A stretch of 64,000 bases of DNA, from assembly GCA_027489335.1 (NCBI GenBank), contig JAIXZX010000008.1, positions 120,740 through 184,739 of the forward strand, given 5' to 3'. Under the pieces are notes generated by a model. That model was not told the DNA's origin, did not search any database, and saw nothing but the letters and a program-made list of their open reading frames with translations. How positions within the stretch are numbered: position 1 is the stretch's first letter; each line of letters begins with the position of its first letter. Origin of the DNA: Caulobacteraceae bacterium (lineage in GTDB: Bacteria; Pseudomonadota; Alphaproteobacteria; Caulobacterales; Caulobacteraceae). Shown here in pieces: positions 46,989 to 57,496 of this stretch. A program made the position numbers and the translations under genes.

Positions 46989-48116
46989 ATGCGCGTATTG
47001 GGATTCATGACCGGCACCTCCCTCGACGCAGTCGACATGGCGGTGCTGGAGACAGACGGCGAGACCATTGAGGCCTTCGGCCCGGCTGGAGAGCGCAAGC
47101 TCAGCGAGCCGGTGCGAAAGTTGGTGCTGGCCGCCACCGAGGCCGCCCGAGGCTGGGCGCGGAACTCACCCGAGCCGACGGTATTCGCTGAGGCCGCCGC
47201 TGCGATCGCTCGCGAGCACCTTGAGGCGGCCGACGCCTTCCTTGCCGAGAATGATCTCGCCTGGTCCGATATCGACCTGATCGGCATGCACGGCCAGACC
47301 GTGCTGCATGAGCGGCCCCGAGATGGCCAGGTGGGCCGCACCGTTCAGCTGGGCGACGCCGCCTGGCTCGCCGAGCAGACTGGCGTGCCGGTCGCCTTTG
47401 ACTTCCGGTCGGCCGATGTGGCCGCCGGCGGGGAGGGGGCTCCTCTGGCGCCGATCTACCATCTGGCCCGGGCGCGCGCCTCGGACATGACCCCGCCGCT
47501 GGCGGTGCTGAACGTGGGCGGTGTGGCCAATGTCACCCTCTGGCCTGGGGTCGGCGAACTGGTGGCCTTCGACACGGGGCCAGGCAATGGGATGATCGAC
47601 CTGCTGGTGCAGGCCCGCGGGGCCGGCCGCTTTGACGACAAGGGCAACTACGCCAGCGTCGGTCTGGTGGATGAGGGCCTGCTGCGGGCCCTTCTGGCGC
47701 ACCCCTATTTCGATGCGGCCCCACCGAAGTCCCTCGACCGCTATGACTTCTCCCTGGAGCCCCTGGAGGAGCTGAAGCTGGAGGACGCCGCCGCCACCCT
47801 GGTGGCCTTTACGGCTGAGGCCGTGAAGCTCGGCTTCCAGAAGCTGGAGACCAGCCCCGAGACCGTGATCGTCTGCGGCGGGGGGCGCCACAACCCTGAG
47901 ATCATGAAGGCTCTGGGCGAACGGCTGAAGGCCAAGGTGTTGACCGCTGAGGACGTGGACTGGCGCGGCGACTCCATCGAGGCCGAGGCCTTCGCCTATC
48001 TGGCGGCCCGCACGGCGCGGAACCTGCCGATCTCGTTTCCCAAGACCACTGGGGCGCCGAGCCCCATGAAGGGCGGCCGAATCGTCCGGCCCGCCGTTCC
48101 CCTCCAGGAGCGCTGA
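46989..48116 (+). CDS. anmK: anhydro-N-acetylmuramic acid kinase
   Basis: A 375-residue sugar kinase of the ASKHA fold that hydrolyses and phosphorylates 1,6-anhydroMurNAc, the product of lytic transglycosylases such as the one encoded at 2.9-5.0 kb, so wall fragments can be recycled. Motifs: LGFMTGTSLDAVDMAV at the N-terminus, DLIGMHGQTVLHE, AFDFRSADVAAGGEGAPL and VIVCGGGRHNP. The ATG at 46989 has AAGGCGG as a weak SD. The M20 peptidase gene follows after a single base, so the two are cotranscribed. Confidence 0.95.
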   Translation: MRVLGFMTGTSLDAVDMAVLETDGETIEAFGPAGERKLSEPVRKLVLAATEAARGWARNSPEPTVFAEAAAAIAREHLEAADAFLAENDLAWSDIDLIGMHGQTVLHERPRDGQVGRTVQLGDAAWLAEQTGVPVAFDFRSADVAAGGEGAPLAPIYHLARARASDMTPPLAVLNVGGVANVTLWPGVGELVAFDTGPGNGMIDLLVQARGAGRFDDKGNYASVGLVDEGLLRALLAHPYFDAAPPKSLDRYDFSLEPLEELKLEDAAATLVAFTAEAVKLGFQKLETSPETVIVCGGGRHNPEIMKALGERLKAKVLTAEDVDWRGDSIEAEAFAYLAARTARNLPISFPKTTGAPSPMKGGRIVRPAVPLQER

Positions 48117-48117
48117 G

Positions 48118-49434
48118 ATGAGCCGGATCTTCACCAAGGCCGCCCTGATGGGCGCCGCCATGACCGCCATGAGCTGGTCCGGCCCGGCTCTGGCGCAGGA
48201 GAGCGCGCACAAGGCCGCCGTCTTCGCCGCCGCCGAGGCGTTGCAGCCCAAGGTCGTCGCCTGGCGCCGCGACATCCACCAGCATCCCGAGCTGGGCAAC
48301 CGGGAGCATCGCACCGCAGCCCTGGTGGCCGAACACCTTCGCGCCCTGGGCTATGAGGTGAAGACCGGGGTCGCGCACACGGGGGTGGTGGCGACCCTGA
48401 AGGGCGGCAAGCCCGGGGGCGTTGTCGCCCTGCGCGCCGACATGGACGCCCTGCCCGTGGAAGAGAAGACGGGTCTGCCCTTCGCCTCGAAAGTGGTTGG
48501 GGAATACAACGGCCAGCCGACGCCGGTGATGCATGCCTGCGGCCATGACGCCCATGTGGCGATCCTGATGGGCGCCGCTGAGGTGCTGGCCAGCATGAAG
48601 GCTGACATCGCCGGCACTGTGGTGCTGATCTTCCAGCCGGCCGAGGAGGGGCCACCTCCGGGCGAAACCGGCGGCGCGTCGCTGATGGTCGCCGAGGGCG
48701 TCCTGGCCAATCCCCGGCCTGGCGCCATTTTCGGCCTGCATGTGAGCCCCGGCGAGGTGGGCGCTATCGCCTATCGCAGCGGCCCCATGATGGCGGCCGC
48801 CGATTCTTATGAGATCCGTATCAAGGGCAAGCAGACCCACGGCGCCCGGCCCTGGGACGGGATCGACCTGGCCTCCCTCAGCGCCGAGATCGTCCAGGCC
48901 TTCAACCAGATCGCCTCGCGTCGGCTCGATGTGGCTCGCTCGCCCACCGTGATCACCGTGGCCGTCATCCAGAGCGGCGTGCGCCACAATATCATTCCCG
49001 AGGACATGATGATGGGCGGGACCCTGCGCACCTTCGATCCGGAAATGCGCACCGCCACCATCGCCCAGATGCAGGCCGCCGTAGACAGCATCGTGGCGCG
49101 TTACGGGGCGGAGGGAAAACTCACCATGGGCGGGGCCACGCCCGTGGTCAGCAATGATGTCGAGCTGGCGAGGCTGATGGCGCCGACTCTGGCGGGCGCT
49201 GCGTCTGGTCCAGTGGATCCCGACACGGGCAAGATCACCGGCGCGGAGGATTTCGCGGAGTTTCAGGCCGTGGTGCCGGGGCTCTTCTACCGCCTCGGCG
49301 TCGGCTTCCCGCCGGGGACCAACCATTCGCCGTTCTTCACCATCGATGAAGCGGCGCTGGAAGTGGGCGTCCGGGCCCAGGTCCTGACGGCCCTGGACTA
49401 TCTGGACAAGACAGCGGGCGCCCCGGCCGACTGA
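48118..49434 (+). CDS. exported M20-family amidohydrolase
   Basis: A 438-residue zinc hydrolase of the N-acyl-L-amino-acid/hippurate/IAA-conjugate amidohydrolase group. A signal peptide (AALMGAAMTAMSWSGPALAQ) is present. Metal ligands are in MHACGHDAHVAI, the catalytic Glu is in FQPAEEGPPPGE, and the GxKQTHGARPWDGIDL segment is the dimerisation-domain His region. The natural substrate is unknown. Location one base behind anmK suggests a link to recycling of wall or peptide material, but this is only context. Confidence 0.88.
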   Translation: MSRIFTKAALMGAAMTAMSWSGPALAQESAHKAAVFAAAEALQPKVVAWRRDIHQHPELGNREHRTAALVAEHLRALGYEVKTGVAHTGVVATLKGGKPGGVVALRADMDALPVEEKTGLPFASKVVGEYNGQPTPVMHACGHDAHVAILMGAAEVLASMKADIAGTVVLIFQPAEEGPPPGETGGASLMVAEGVLANPRPGAIFGLHVSPGEVGAIAYRSGPMMAAADSYEIRIKGKQTHGARPWDGIDLASLSAEIVQAFNQIASRRLDVARSPTVITVAVIQSGVRHNIIPEDMMMGGTLRTFDPEMRTATIAQMQAAVDSIVARYGAEGKLTMGGATPVVSNDVELARLMAPTLAGAASGPVDPDTGKITGAEDFAEFQAVVPGLFYRLGVGFPPGTNHSPFFTIDEAALEVGVRAQVLTALDYLDKTAGAPAD

Positions 49435-49448
49435 GGCGCGCGGAGGCC

Positions 49449-50099
49449 TTAGGCCTCCGAGGCGGCCATGCGCTTGTCGAGATAGGCGCCGACCCGGGTC
49501 TCCACCTCGACCAGGCGTTCGGTCCAGAAGTGATTGGCCTGGTCGACCAGGTCATAGTCGATGACGATGCCCTTCTGGGTGCGCAGCTTGGAGACGACGC
49601 GCTCCACCTCCACTGGCGGGGTGACCGTGTCGGCCGAGCCCTGCAGGATGAGGCCCGAGGCCGGGCAGGGGGCCAGGAAGCTGAAGTCATACATGTTGGT
49701 GGGCGGCGAGACCGAGATGAAGCCGTCGGTCTCCGGCCGGCGCATCAGAAGCTGCATGCCGACCCAGGCGCCGAAATCATAGCCCGCGACCCAGCACTGC
49801 GAGGCCGCCGGATTGGTGGACTGCAGCCAGTCGAGCGCGGTGGCGGCGTCAGCCAGTTCGCCGATGCCGGAATCGAACTCGCCCTGGCTGCGGCCCACGC
49901 CGCGGAAGTTGAAGCGCAGGACCGAAAAGCCCCGCTTCATGAACAGGTGATAGAGCTGCACGGCCACCGGATTGTTCATCTGGCCGCCGGCCTTGGGGTG
50001 GGGGTGGAGGATCAGCGCTACGGGCGCATTCTCCGTCTTGCCCTGGGCGTACCGCCCCTCGATCCGCCCGGCTGCGCCCGTCAGAACCACCTCTGGCAT
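49449..50099 (-). CDS. alpha/beta-hydrolase, DUF/OsmC-type 'dienelactone hydrolase-like' family
   Basis: A 216-residue alpha/beta-fold hydrolase. The oxyanion block is ALILHPHPKAGGQMNN, the fold continues FSVLRFNFRGVGRSQGEFD, and the strand-5 turn that usually holds the nucleophile reads WVAGYDFGAWVG, with Asp in the place of the expected Ser; the typical GxSxG is GYDFG. A final His may be in QANHFWTERL. The changed nucleophile is a family trait of this small cytoplasmic group rather than a mutation I can prove. Substrate unknown. It is divergent from the iscR-suf operon. Confidence 0.8.
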   Translation of the reverse strand: MPEVVLTGAAGRIEGRYAQGKTENAPVALILHPHPKAGGQMNNPVAVQLYHLFMKRGFSVLRFNFRGVGRSQGEFDSGIGELADAATALDWLQSTNPAASQCWVAGYDFGAWVGMQLLMRRPETDGFISVSPPTNMYDFSFLAPCPASGLILQGSADTVTPPVEVERVVSKLRTQKGIVIDYDLVDQANHFWTERLVEVETRVGAYLDKRMAASEA

Positions 50100-50120
50100 G
50101 CCATCCTCTCGTGCCGCCGA

Positions 50121-50153
50121 ATACTTGACTACAGGGCTTGGTCTTCCTAGATC
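50121..50153 (+). promoter_or_regulatory. putative promoter and IscR-like half-site before the suf operon
   Basis: ATACTTGACT (50121-50130) matches the left half of the type-1 IscR motif (ATASYYGACT) and contains a -35-like TTGACT; after 17 nt there is a weak -10-like TAGATC (50148-50153). The right IscR half-site is not evident. It lies about 100 bp before the iscR ATG, suiting autoregulation. Confidence 0.4.
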
Positions 50154-50254
50154 GCATCCATGCGTTCAGTCGGAAAATTGAGCCCTGCGAAGCCGCGGCT
50201 TGTAGCACAGGCTCGATCTGATGCGCGGGAAAACTGCAAGGCGGACCTGACCCC

Positions 50255-50692
50255 ATGCGCTTGAGCACCAAGGGACGATACGCGGTCATGGCCATGGCGG
50301 ACCTCGCTCGCCGTGAGGGCGACAAGGCCGTGGCCCTGGCCGAAATCGCTCAGCGTCAGGAGATTTCGCTCTCCTATCTGGAGCAGCTGTTCGCCCGCCT
50401 GCGTCGTCAGGGCCTGGTGGTCAGCGCCCGGGGCCCCGGCGGCGGCTACCGGCTCGCCCGGCTGGCCAGCGAAACCAACATCGCCGAGATCGTGCTGGCG
50501 GTAGACGAGCCCCTGCGGGCCACGCGCTGCACCAAGGACGCCCGCAAGGGGTGCATGCTCAGTGGCGAGAAGTGCCTGACCCACGACCTCTGGGAAGAGA
50601 TGGGCCGGCAGATCCACACCTATCTGGAGTCGGTCTCCCTGGCGGATGTGGTCCAGGGGCGGCTGGCTGACCGCGGAACGGTGGCGGCATGA
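50255..50692 (+). CDS. iscR: Rrf2-family iron-sulfur regulator, IscR type
   Basis: A 145-residue regulator. The winged helix starts MRLSTKGRYAVMAMADLA, and the wing is VVSARGPGGGYRLAR. Cysteines at 92, 100 and 107, with His 110 (RC...GC...KCLTHDLW), match the [2Fe-2S] ligands of IscR, with slightly longer spacing between the first two. It probably represses the following suf genes when clusters are plentiful. Its stop overlaps the desulfurase ATG as ATGA. The operon has no iscU or iscA-hscBA, so IscR here controls a SUF system. Confidence 0.92.
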   Translation: MRLSTKGRYAVMAMADLARREGDKAVALAEIAQRQEISLSYLEQLFARLRRQGLVVSARGPGGGYRLARLASETNIAEIVLAVDEPLRATRCTKDARKGCMLSGEKCLTHDLWEEMGRQIHTYLESVSLADVVQGRLADRGTVAA

Positions 50693-51831
50693 CGTCGGTC
50701 TATCTGGATCATAACGCCACGGCGCCGATCCGGCCTGAGGCCCTGGCGGCTGTGACCGCGGCCCTGGCGGCGGGCGGCAATCCTTCGTCGGTCCATGCCG
50801 CGGGCCGAGCGGCGCGGGCGCGAGTGGAACATGCGCGCAGCCAGGTGGCGACCCTGATCGGCGCGCCGGCTTCGACCGTCGTGTTCACCTCCGGCGGCAC
50901 CGAGGCCAATGCTCTGGCCATCGACAGTGCGGTGGCCGGCGGCTGCCAGCGGCTGCTGATCAGCGCCATCGAGCATGACGCCGTCCTGGAGACCGCCAAG
51001 GCCTCCGGCGCGGCGGTGGAGCTTCTGCCCGTGACGGCGGACGGCCGCCTTGACCTGGCTGTCCTGGCTGCGCGCCTGGCGACCTGGGATGCAGCGGACG
51101 GCCAGCCGTTCGTCGCCCTGATGCTGGCCAATAATGAAACCGGCGTGATCCAGCCGGTGGCTGAAGCCGCCGTGCTGGTGCGCGAGGCGGGCGGCTGGCT
51201 GCATGTGGACGCCGTCCAGGCCGCCGGCCGCATCGCCATCGACAGCCGCGCCCTGGGCGCCGACACCCTGGCCATCTCGAGCCACAAGCTGGGGGGACCG
51301 GGCGGCGCCGGCGCCCTGACCTTCGGACCCCGGGCAAAGCTAGTCCGTCGCCTGCATGGTGGCGGTCAGGAGCGTGGCCGCCGCGCCGGGACCGAGAATG
51401 TGGCCGGACTGGCGGGCTTTGGCGCTGCGGCGGAAGCGGCTCTACGGGACCTGGAGGCCGCAGCTGCTCAGGCTGAGTGGCGCGACGCCGCTGAGGCGGC
51501 TCTGGTCGCCGCTGGCGCGGCGGCCCTTGGCGGACAGGCGCCGCGCCTGCCCAACACGCTTTGCATCGCCGCCCCCGGGTTTCCGGCAGAACTACAGGTC
51601 ATGACCCTCGACCTCGCCGGGATCATGGTCAGCGCCGGATCGGCTTGCTCGTCTGGCAAGGTGAAGGCCAGTCACGTCCTGCTGGCCATGGGCCAGGATC
51701 AACTGGCCGGCGCGGCGATCCGCGTCTCGGGCGGCTGGTCCACCGGGGCGCAGGACTGGAAACACATGGTCGAAGCCTGGATCACGGCTTACGACCGCCA
51801 CGCCGCGCGCCGTCGCGCGCCTGCGGCTTGA
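50689..51831 (+). CDS. cysteine desulfurase, NifS/IscS class
   Basis: A 380-residue PLP enzyme of class V. It begins [32 protein letters not shown] is the cofactor pocket, the PLP Lys is in [15 protein letters not shown], and the active Cys is in [17 protein letters not shown], on the longer loop typical of group I (IscS/NifS). It is the first of two desulfurases in this operon; the other is SufS. It could serve other acceptors (tRNA thiolation, ThiS) or feed SUF directly. It overlaps iscR by 4 nt and precedes sufB by 10 nt. Confidence 0.92.
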   Translation: MTSVYLDHNATAPIRPEALAAVTAALAAGGNPSSVHAAGRAARARVEHARSQVATLIGAPASTVVFTSGGTEANALAIDSAVAGGCQRLLISAIEHDAVLETAKASGAAVELLPVTADGRLDLAVLAARLATWDAADGQPFVALMLANNETGVIQPVAEAAVLVREAGGWLHVDAVQAAGRIAIDSRALGADTLAISSHKLGGPGGAGALTFGPRAKLVRRLHGGGQERGRRAGTENVAGLAGFGAAAEAALRDLEAAAAQAEWRDAAEAALVAAGAAALGGQAPRLPNTLCIAAPGFPAELQVMTLDLAGIMVSAGSACSSGKVKASHVLLAMGQDQLAGAAIRVSGGWSTGAQDWKHMVEAWITAYDRHAARRRAPAA

Positions 51832-51841
51832 AGGAAGAATA

Positions 51842-53307
<1,466 letters not shown>

Positions 53308-53311
<4 letters not shown>

Positions 53312-53709
53312 CCCACGATCAAGCTCGGACCCTGTCTATGACTCTGAAAGCCGCCTTCGAAGCCGAACATGCCCGCCGGGAGGCCGAGCGCCTGGCCCGG
53401 GAAGCGGCCGAACAGCAGCGCCAGGCGGAAGATCTGGCCCGCGCCGAAGGCCTGGAAGCGATCCTGGCCAAGGACAGCGACTTTCTGGCGAGCCGCGGCG
53501 TCGGGCTCGAGCGCCGTCGCTATACGGTGACCCTCGACCACGCCGACTACCGGATCGCGGCCTATTTCGAGGATGGTCAGGTGAGCGTGACAGCCTCGGA
53601 CAAACGCAACGCCACCACCTCAGCGGCGCCGCGCAAGCAGCAGTTCGCCGAAAGTGTCGAGGACGCCGTGCTGATCATGGCGCAATTTCTGGCTGACGAG
53701 ACCCGCTGA
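53308..53709 (+). CDS. unknown protein encoded between sufB and sufC
   Basis: A 133-residue protein that I do not recognise. The N-terminal ~60 residues are Ala/Glu/Arg-rich and strongly helical ([20 protein letters not shown]), a likely coiled coil. The C-terminal half (residues ~65-130) is beta-like, with [20 protein letters not shown] and a last helix [18 protein letters not shown]. There is no Cys, signal peptide or transmembrane segment, so no cluster is bound by cysteines and it should be cytoplasmic. It overlaps sufB by 4 nt (ATGA) and sufC by one base (TGATG), so it is translated in step with the SufBC2D complex. An internal Met (residue 11) is an alternative start. Confidence 0.8.
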
Positions 53710-54455
53710 TGCTGTCGATCAAGAACCTGCACGCCCGCGTCGAGGCCGCCGAAATCCTCAAGGGCCTGAGCCTGGAGCTGCCGGCCGGCGAGGTCCACGC
53801 GATCATGGGACCCAATGGCGCCGGCAAGTCGACCCTGTCCTACGTGCTGACCGGCCGCCAGGGCTATGAGGTGACGGACGGGACGGCGACCCTGGACGGT
53901 GAGGACCTGCTCAGCCTGGAAGCCAATGAGCGCGCCGCCCGCGGGGTGTTCCTGTCGTTCCAGTATCCGCTGGAAATCCCAGGCGTCCCGGCCATGACCT
54001 TCCTGCGGACGGCCATGAACGCCCAGCACAAGGCCCGGGGTGAGCCGGAAGTCAGCGCCACCGAATTTCTGAAGCGGGCCCGCGAGGTGGCGGGTCAGCT
54101 GAAGATGGACTTCGACATGCTGAAGCGCCCGCTGAACGTCGGCTTCTCTGGCGGTGAGAAGAAGCGGATGGAAATCTTTCAGATGGCGATGCTTTCGCCG
54201 CGTTTGCTCATCCTGGACGAGACCGATTCCGGCCTGGACATCGACGCCCTGAAGATCGTCGCCGATGGGGTCAACGCCCTCCGCAGCCCTGACCGGGCCA
54301 TGCTGGTGATCACCCACTACCAACGCCTGCTGGACTATATCCGCCCCGACAAGGTGCATGTGCTGGCCGCCGGCCGCATCGCCGCCACCGGCGGTCCCGA
54401 ACTGGCTCACGAGCTGGAGCGGGAAGGCTATGACAAGTATGCGAGGGCCGCTTGA
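53709..54455 (+). CDS. sufC: Fe-S cluster assembly ATPase SufC
   Basis: A 248-residue ABC-type ATPase that drives conformational change in SufBC2D. Walker A is GPNGAGKSTLSYVL, the Q-loop is FLSFQYPLEIPGVP, the ABC signature FSGGEKKRME is followed by Walker B LLILDETDSGLDIDALK, and the H-loop is ITHYQRLLDYI. The start ATG shares one base with the stop of the unknown gene; the stop overlaps the sufD TTG. Confidence 0.97.
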   Translation: MLSIKNLHARVEAAEILKGLSLELPAGEVHAIMGPNGAGKSTLSYVLTGRQGYEVTDGTATLDGEDLLSLEANERAARGVFLSFQYPLEIPGVPAMTFLRTAMNAQHKARGEPEVSATEFLKRAREVAGQLKMDFDMLKRPLNVGFSGGEKKRMEIFQMAMLSPRLLILDETDSGLDIDALKIVADGVNALRSPDRAMLVITHYQRLLDYIRPDKVHVLAAGRIAATGGPELAHELEREGYDKYARAA

Positions 54456-55492
54456 CCCTCTCACTGGCCCTTGAGGCGCGCGACCTCTCTCAGCTGCCCA
54501 GCCGTCGGGATGAAGACTGGCGCTGGACAGACCTGCGCGGCCTGATCCGCGAACTGCCGGCGCCTTCTCCGGAGGCCACCGCGGATGTGTCAGCCGGTCC
54601 GTTCGGCACAGAAGGTGAGGCCGAGCTGCTGGTCGTCAATGGCCGGGTCTGTGGTGATGCCGGCCTGCTCGTCCTCCGCGAAGGCGAGGCGAGGGTGGTT
54701 CGTCTCCGCTTTGTCTCCGCCACGGCGGCTACCGGGCATGGGGTCAAGCTGGCCGTCAGCCTGGCCCCAGGGGCGCACCTGACCCTGCTGGAGTCCTATG
54801 AAGGCCAGGCGCCGGACTATCTCGTCGACGCGGCCCTGAACGTGCGCCTGGAGACGGGAGCCCGCCTTGAGCGCGTCGTCCTGGCAGGTGATCACGCCGA
54901 GGGCGTCAGCGTCAGCACCGCGAGTGTCAGCCTGGCGCCCGGGGCGGACTTCGCCCAGACGGTGCTGACCGATGGGGCGCGTCGTCAGCGCCTGGAGACC
55001 CGGGTCGAGCATCCGGGTGAGTCGGCCGTCGTTCGGATGGACGGCGCCTATCTGATCGCTGACCGCCGTCACGCCGATCTGACCACAGCGGTCAACCACT
55101 CCGGAACGGACGGAACCACCGACCAGCTGGTCAAGGGTGTGGTGGCCGACCAGGGCCGCGGCGTTTTCCAGGGCCGGATCACCGTCAGCCCCGGGGCGGA
55201 TCGCACCGACGCCCGGATGGGGCACCACGCCCTGCTGCTGTCGGACCGGGCCGAGGTTAACGCCAAGCCGGAGCTGCTGATCTTCGCCGACGATGTGGCC
55301 TGCGCCCACGGCAATACAGTCGGCGCCCTGGACGAGGACGCCCTGTTCTACGCCCAGCAGCGCGGGATCCCCGAGGCCGAGGCCCGGGCCATGCTGACCG
55401 AGGCCTTCATCGGCGAGGTGATCGACCGCATTGTTCATAACGGCGCCCGCGAGGTCGCCCGCGCCTGGGCCGCCAAAAGGCGGGTGGGCTGA
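54452..55492 (+). CDS. sufD: Fe-S cluster assembly protein SufD
   Basis: A 346-residue partner of SufB in the SufBC2D scaffold. It is more diverged than SufB, but DWRWTDLRGLIRELP at the start and the beta-helical C-terminal core with DQGRGVFQGRITVSPGA, LLLSDRAEVNAKPELLIFAD, CAHGNTVGALDEDALFY and ARAMLTEAFIGEVI are diagnostic; the conserved His is in CAHGN. Translation starts at a TTG that overlaps the sufC TGA (TTGA). Confidence 0.95.
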   Translation: MTLSLALEARDLSQLPSRRDEDWRWTDLRGLIRELPAPSPEATADVSAGPFGTEGEAELLVVNGRVCGDAGLLVLREGEARVVRLRFVSATAATGHGVKLAVSLAPGAHLTLLESYEGQAPDYLVDAALNVRLETGARLERVVLAGDHAEGVSVSTASVSLAPGADFAQTVLTDGARRQRLETRVEHPGESAVVRMDGAYLIADRRHADLTTAVNHSGTDGTTDQLVKGVVADQGRGVFQGRITVSPGADRTDARMGHHALLLSDRAEVNAKPELLIFADDVACAHGNTVGALDEDALFYAQQRGIPEAEARAMLTEAFIGEVIDRIVHNGAREVARAWAAKRRVG

Positions 55493-56706
55493 TGGCGTTC
55501 GACGTTGAGGCGGTGCGCGCCGAGTTTCCCATCCTGCAGCGGCAGGTGAACGGCCATCCGCTGATCTATCTGGACTCAGCCGCCTCGGCCCAGAAGCCGC
55601 AGGCCGTGATCTCGGCCATGAGCCGGGCCATGGAGACCTCCTACGCCAACGTCCATCGTGGGCTGCACACTCTGGCCAACGAGACCACCGAGGCGTTCGA
55701 ACAGGCCAGGGCGTCCGTGGCGCGGTTCATCGGCGCGGACCCCGACGAGGTGGTCTTCACCAAGGGCGCCACCGAAGCCATCAATCTGGTGGCGGCCGGC
55801 CTGGGCGCGCGCCTCCAGGCCGGCGACGAGATCCTGCTCACCCAGATGGAGCACCACGCCAACATCGTCCCGTGGCACTTCCTGCGCGAGCGCCTGGGCG
55901 TCGTGCTGCGGTTTGCGCCTGTGACCGAGACCGGTGAGCTCGATCTGGCGGCCATGGGCCAGATGATCGGTCCGCGTACGCGGGTCGTGGCCTTCAGCCA
56001 CATGTCGAACGTACTGGGCACCATCAATCCGGCCGCCGAGATCATCGCCATGGCCAAGGCGGCAGGCGCCCTGACCCTGGTGGACGGGTGCCAGTCGGTC
56101 GTTCACCAGGTGGTGGACGTCAAGGCGCTGGACGCCGACTTCTACGTCTTCTCCGGGCACAAGCTCTATGGGCCCACCGGCATCGGCGTCCTCTACGGAA
56201 GGCGCGAACGTCTGGCAGACCTGCCGCCCTATCAGGGGGGCGGCGAGATGATCGCCACGGTGACGGAAGACGCCATCACCTATGCGGACTCTCCGCACCG
56301 GTTCGAAGCCGGAACGCCGGCCATTATCGAGGCCATCGGTCTGGGCGCGGCCATCGAATGGCTGAGCGGCCTCGATCGGGAGGCTGTCGCCGCCCACGAG
56401 GCGGGCCTCTACGCCCGTTTGCTCGACCAGCTCTCCGGGGCGAATTGGTTGCGGATCATTGGCGAGGCGCCGGACAAGGGCGCCATCCTCGCCTTCACCA
56501 TGGAGGGGGCGCACGCCCACGACGTGGCCCAGATCCTGGATCGCTACGGGGTCGCCGTCCGCGCCGGGGCCCATTGCGCAGAACCGCTGATGCGCCGGTT
56601 CGGCGTGACTTCCAGCGCCCGGGCCTCGTTCGGGCTCTACAACACCGAGGCTGAGGCCGACGCCTTCGCCGCCGCTCTTTTCAAAACACAGACCTTTTTC
56701 GCGTGA
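55492..56706 (+). CDS. sufS: cysteine desulfurase SufS
   Basis: A 404-residue group II desulfurase. Features: YLDSAASAQKPQAVI, NVHRGLHTLANETTEAFE, FTKGATEAINLVA, ITQMEHHAN-type His stacking on PLP (LTQMEHHANIVPW), the PLP Lys in FSGHKLYGPTGIGVL and the active Cys in RAGAHCAEPLMRRFGV. SufS normally needs the activator SufE or SufU, and neither is in this operon. It overlaps sufD by one base and sufT by 4 nt (GTGA). Confidence 0.97.
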   Translation: MAFDVEAVRAEFPILQRQVNGHPLIYLDSAASAQKPQAVISAMSRAMETSYANVHRGLHTLANETTEAFEQARASVARFIGADPDEVVFTKGATEAINLVAAGLGARLQAGDEILLTQMEHHANIVPWHFLRERLGVVLRFAPVTETGELDLAAMGQMIGPRTRVVAFSHMSNVLGTINPAAEIIAMAKAAGALTLVDGCQSVVHQVVDVKALDADFYVFSGHKLYGPTGIGVLYGRRERLADLPPYQGGGEMIATVTEDAITYADSPHRFEAGTPAIIEAIGLGAAIEWLSGLDREAVAAHEAGLYARLLDQLSGANWLRIIGEAPDKGAILAFTMEGAHAHDVAQILDRYGVAVRAGAHCAEPLMRRFGVTSSARASFGLYNTEAEADAFAAALFKTQTFFA

Positions 56707-57068
56707 ACGCCATGGATGACGCCCCCGCCACGACTGCCGCCACGCCCCTGTCCCAGGCGGAGCTGGACAAGCTGACCGATCAGCTGATCGATAAGCTGAA
56801 ATCGGTCTATGACCCGGAGATCCCGGTCGACATCTATGAGCTCGGCCTGATCTACAAGGTCGATGTTTCCGACGACAAGGACGTGGCCATCGACATGACC
56901 CTGACCGCGCCGGGCTGCCCGGTGGCCGGGGAAATGCCGGGCTGGGTCCATGATGCGGTGATGGAGATCGGTGACATCCGGTCCTGCACGGTCGAGCTGG
57001 TTTTTGATCCGCCATGGGATCCTTCGCGGATGTCCGACGAGGCCAAGCTTCAACTCAACATGTTCTGA
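56703..57068 (+). CDS. sufT: Fe-S assembly factor SufT (MIP18/DUF59 family)
   Basis: A 121-residue protein of the MIP18 family. The core is LKSVYDPEIPVDIYELGLIY, then VAIDMTLTAPGCPVAGEMPG with the single conserved Cys, and VELVFDPPWDPSRMSDEAK. SufT proteins aid maturation of Fe-S proteins when demand is high. Its GTG overlaps the sufS stop; an ATG three codons on is the alternative start. The A-type carrier gene follows after 15 nt. Confidence 0.94.
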   Translation: MNAMDDAPATTAATPLSQAELDKLTDQLIDKLKSVYDPEIPVDIYELGLIYKVDVSDDKDVAIDMTLTAPGCPVAGEMPGWVHDAVMEIGDIRSCTVELVFDPPWDPSRMSDEAKLQLNMF

Positions 57069-57083
57069 CCCCATATCCTGATC

Positions 57084-57488
57084 ATGGAACCTTTGAACCT
57101 CGCCCCCGCGCCCCGCGCCCGCCGTCCCAGGCCCCAGGTCGTCTCCTTGACCGAGGCCGCGGCTGACCGCGTGCGCGACATCATGGCCCGGGCCGACAAG
57201 CCCTACGCCGGCCTGCGAGTGGGCGTGAAGAACGGCGGCTGTGCAGGCCAGGAATATGTCCTGGAGTATGCTGAGACCGCCGGGGCTATGGATGAGGTGG
57301 TGCAGGACAAGGGGGTCACCATCCTGGTCGAGCCCAAGGCGGTGCTGTTCCTGATCGGAACGGTGGTGGACTACGAGACCACCGCCCTGTCGTCCAAGTT
57401 CGTCTTCCGTAACCCCAACGAGACCGACGCCTGCGGCTGTGGCGAGAGCGTCACCATCGTGCCGCAGGCCGACGAAGCCGACGCCTAG
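57084..57488 (+). CDS. sufA: A-type Fe-S carrier (SufA/IscA/HesB family)
   Basis: A 134-residue carrier that passes clusters or iron to targets. The fold is recognisable from VVSLTEAAADRVRDIMARA, the first Cys in VGVKNGGCAGQEYVLEY, and the C-terminal Cys pair in DACGCGESV, the three ligands of the family. It has an extra basic N-terminus (~25 residues, PRARRPRPQ). It is the last gene of the nine-gene run and ends 8 nt from the convergent hydratase gene. The exact A-type class (SufA or IscA) is not certain. Confidence 0.92.
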   Translation: MEPLNLAPAPRARRPRPQVVSLTEAAADRVRDIMARADKPYAGLRVGVKNGGCAGQEYVLEYAETAGAMDEVVQDKGVTILVEPKAVLFLIGTVVDYETTALSSKFVFRNPNETDACGCGESVTIVPQADEADA

Positions 57489-57496
57489 ACCCCGCC

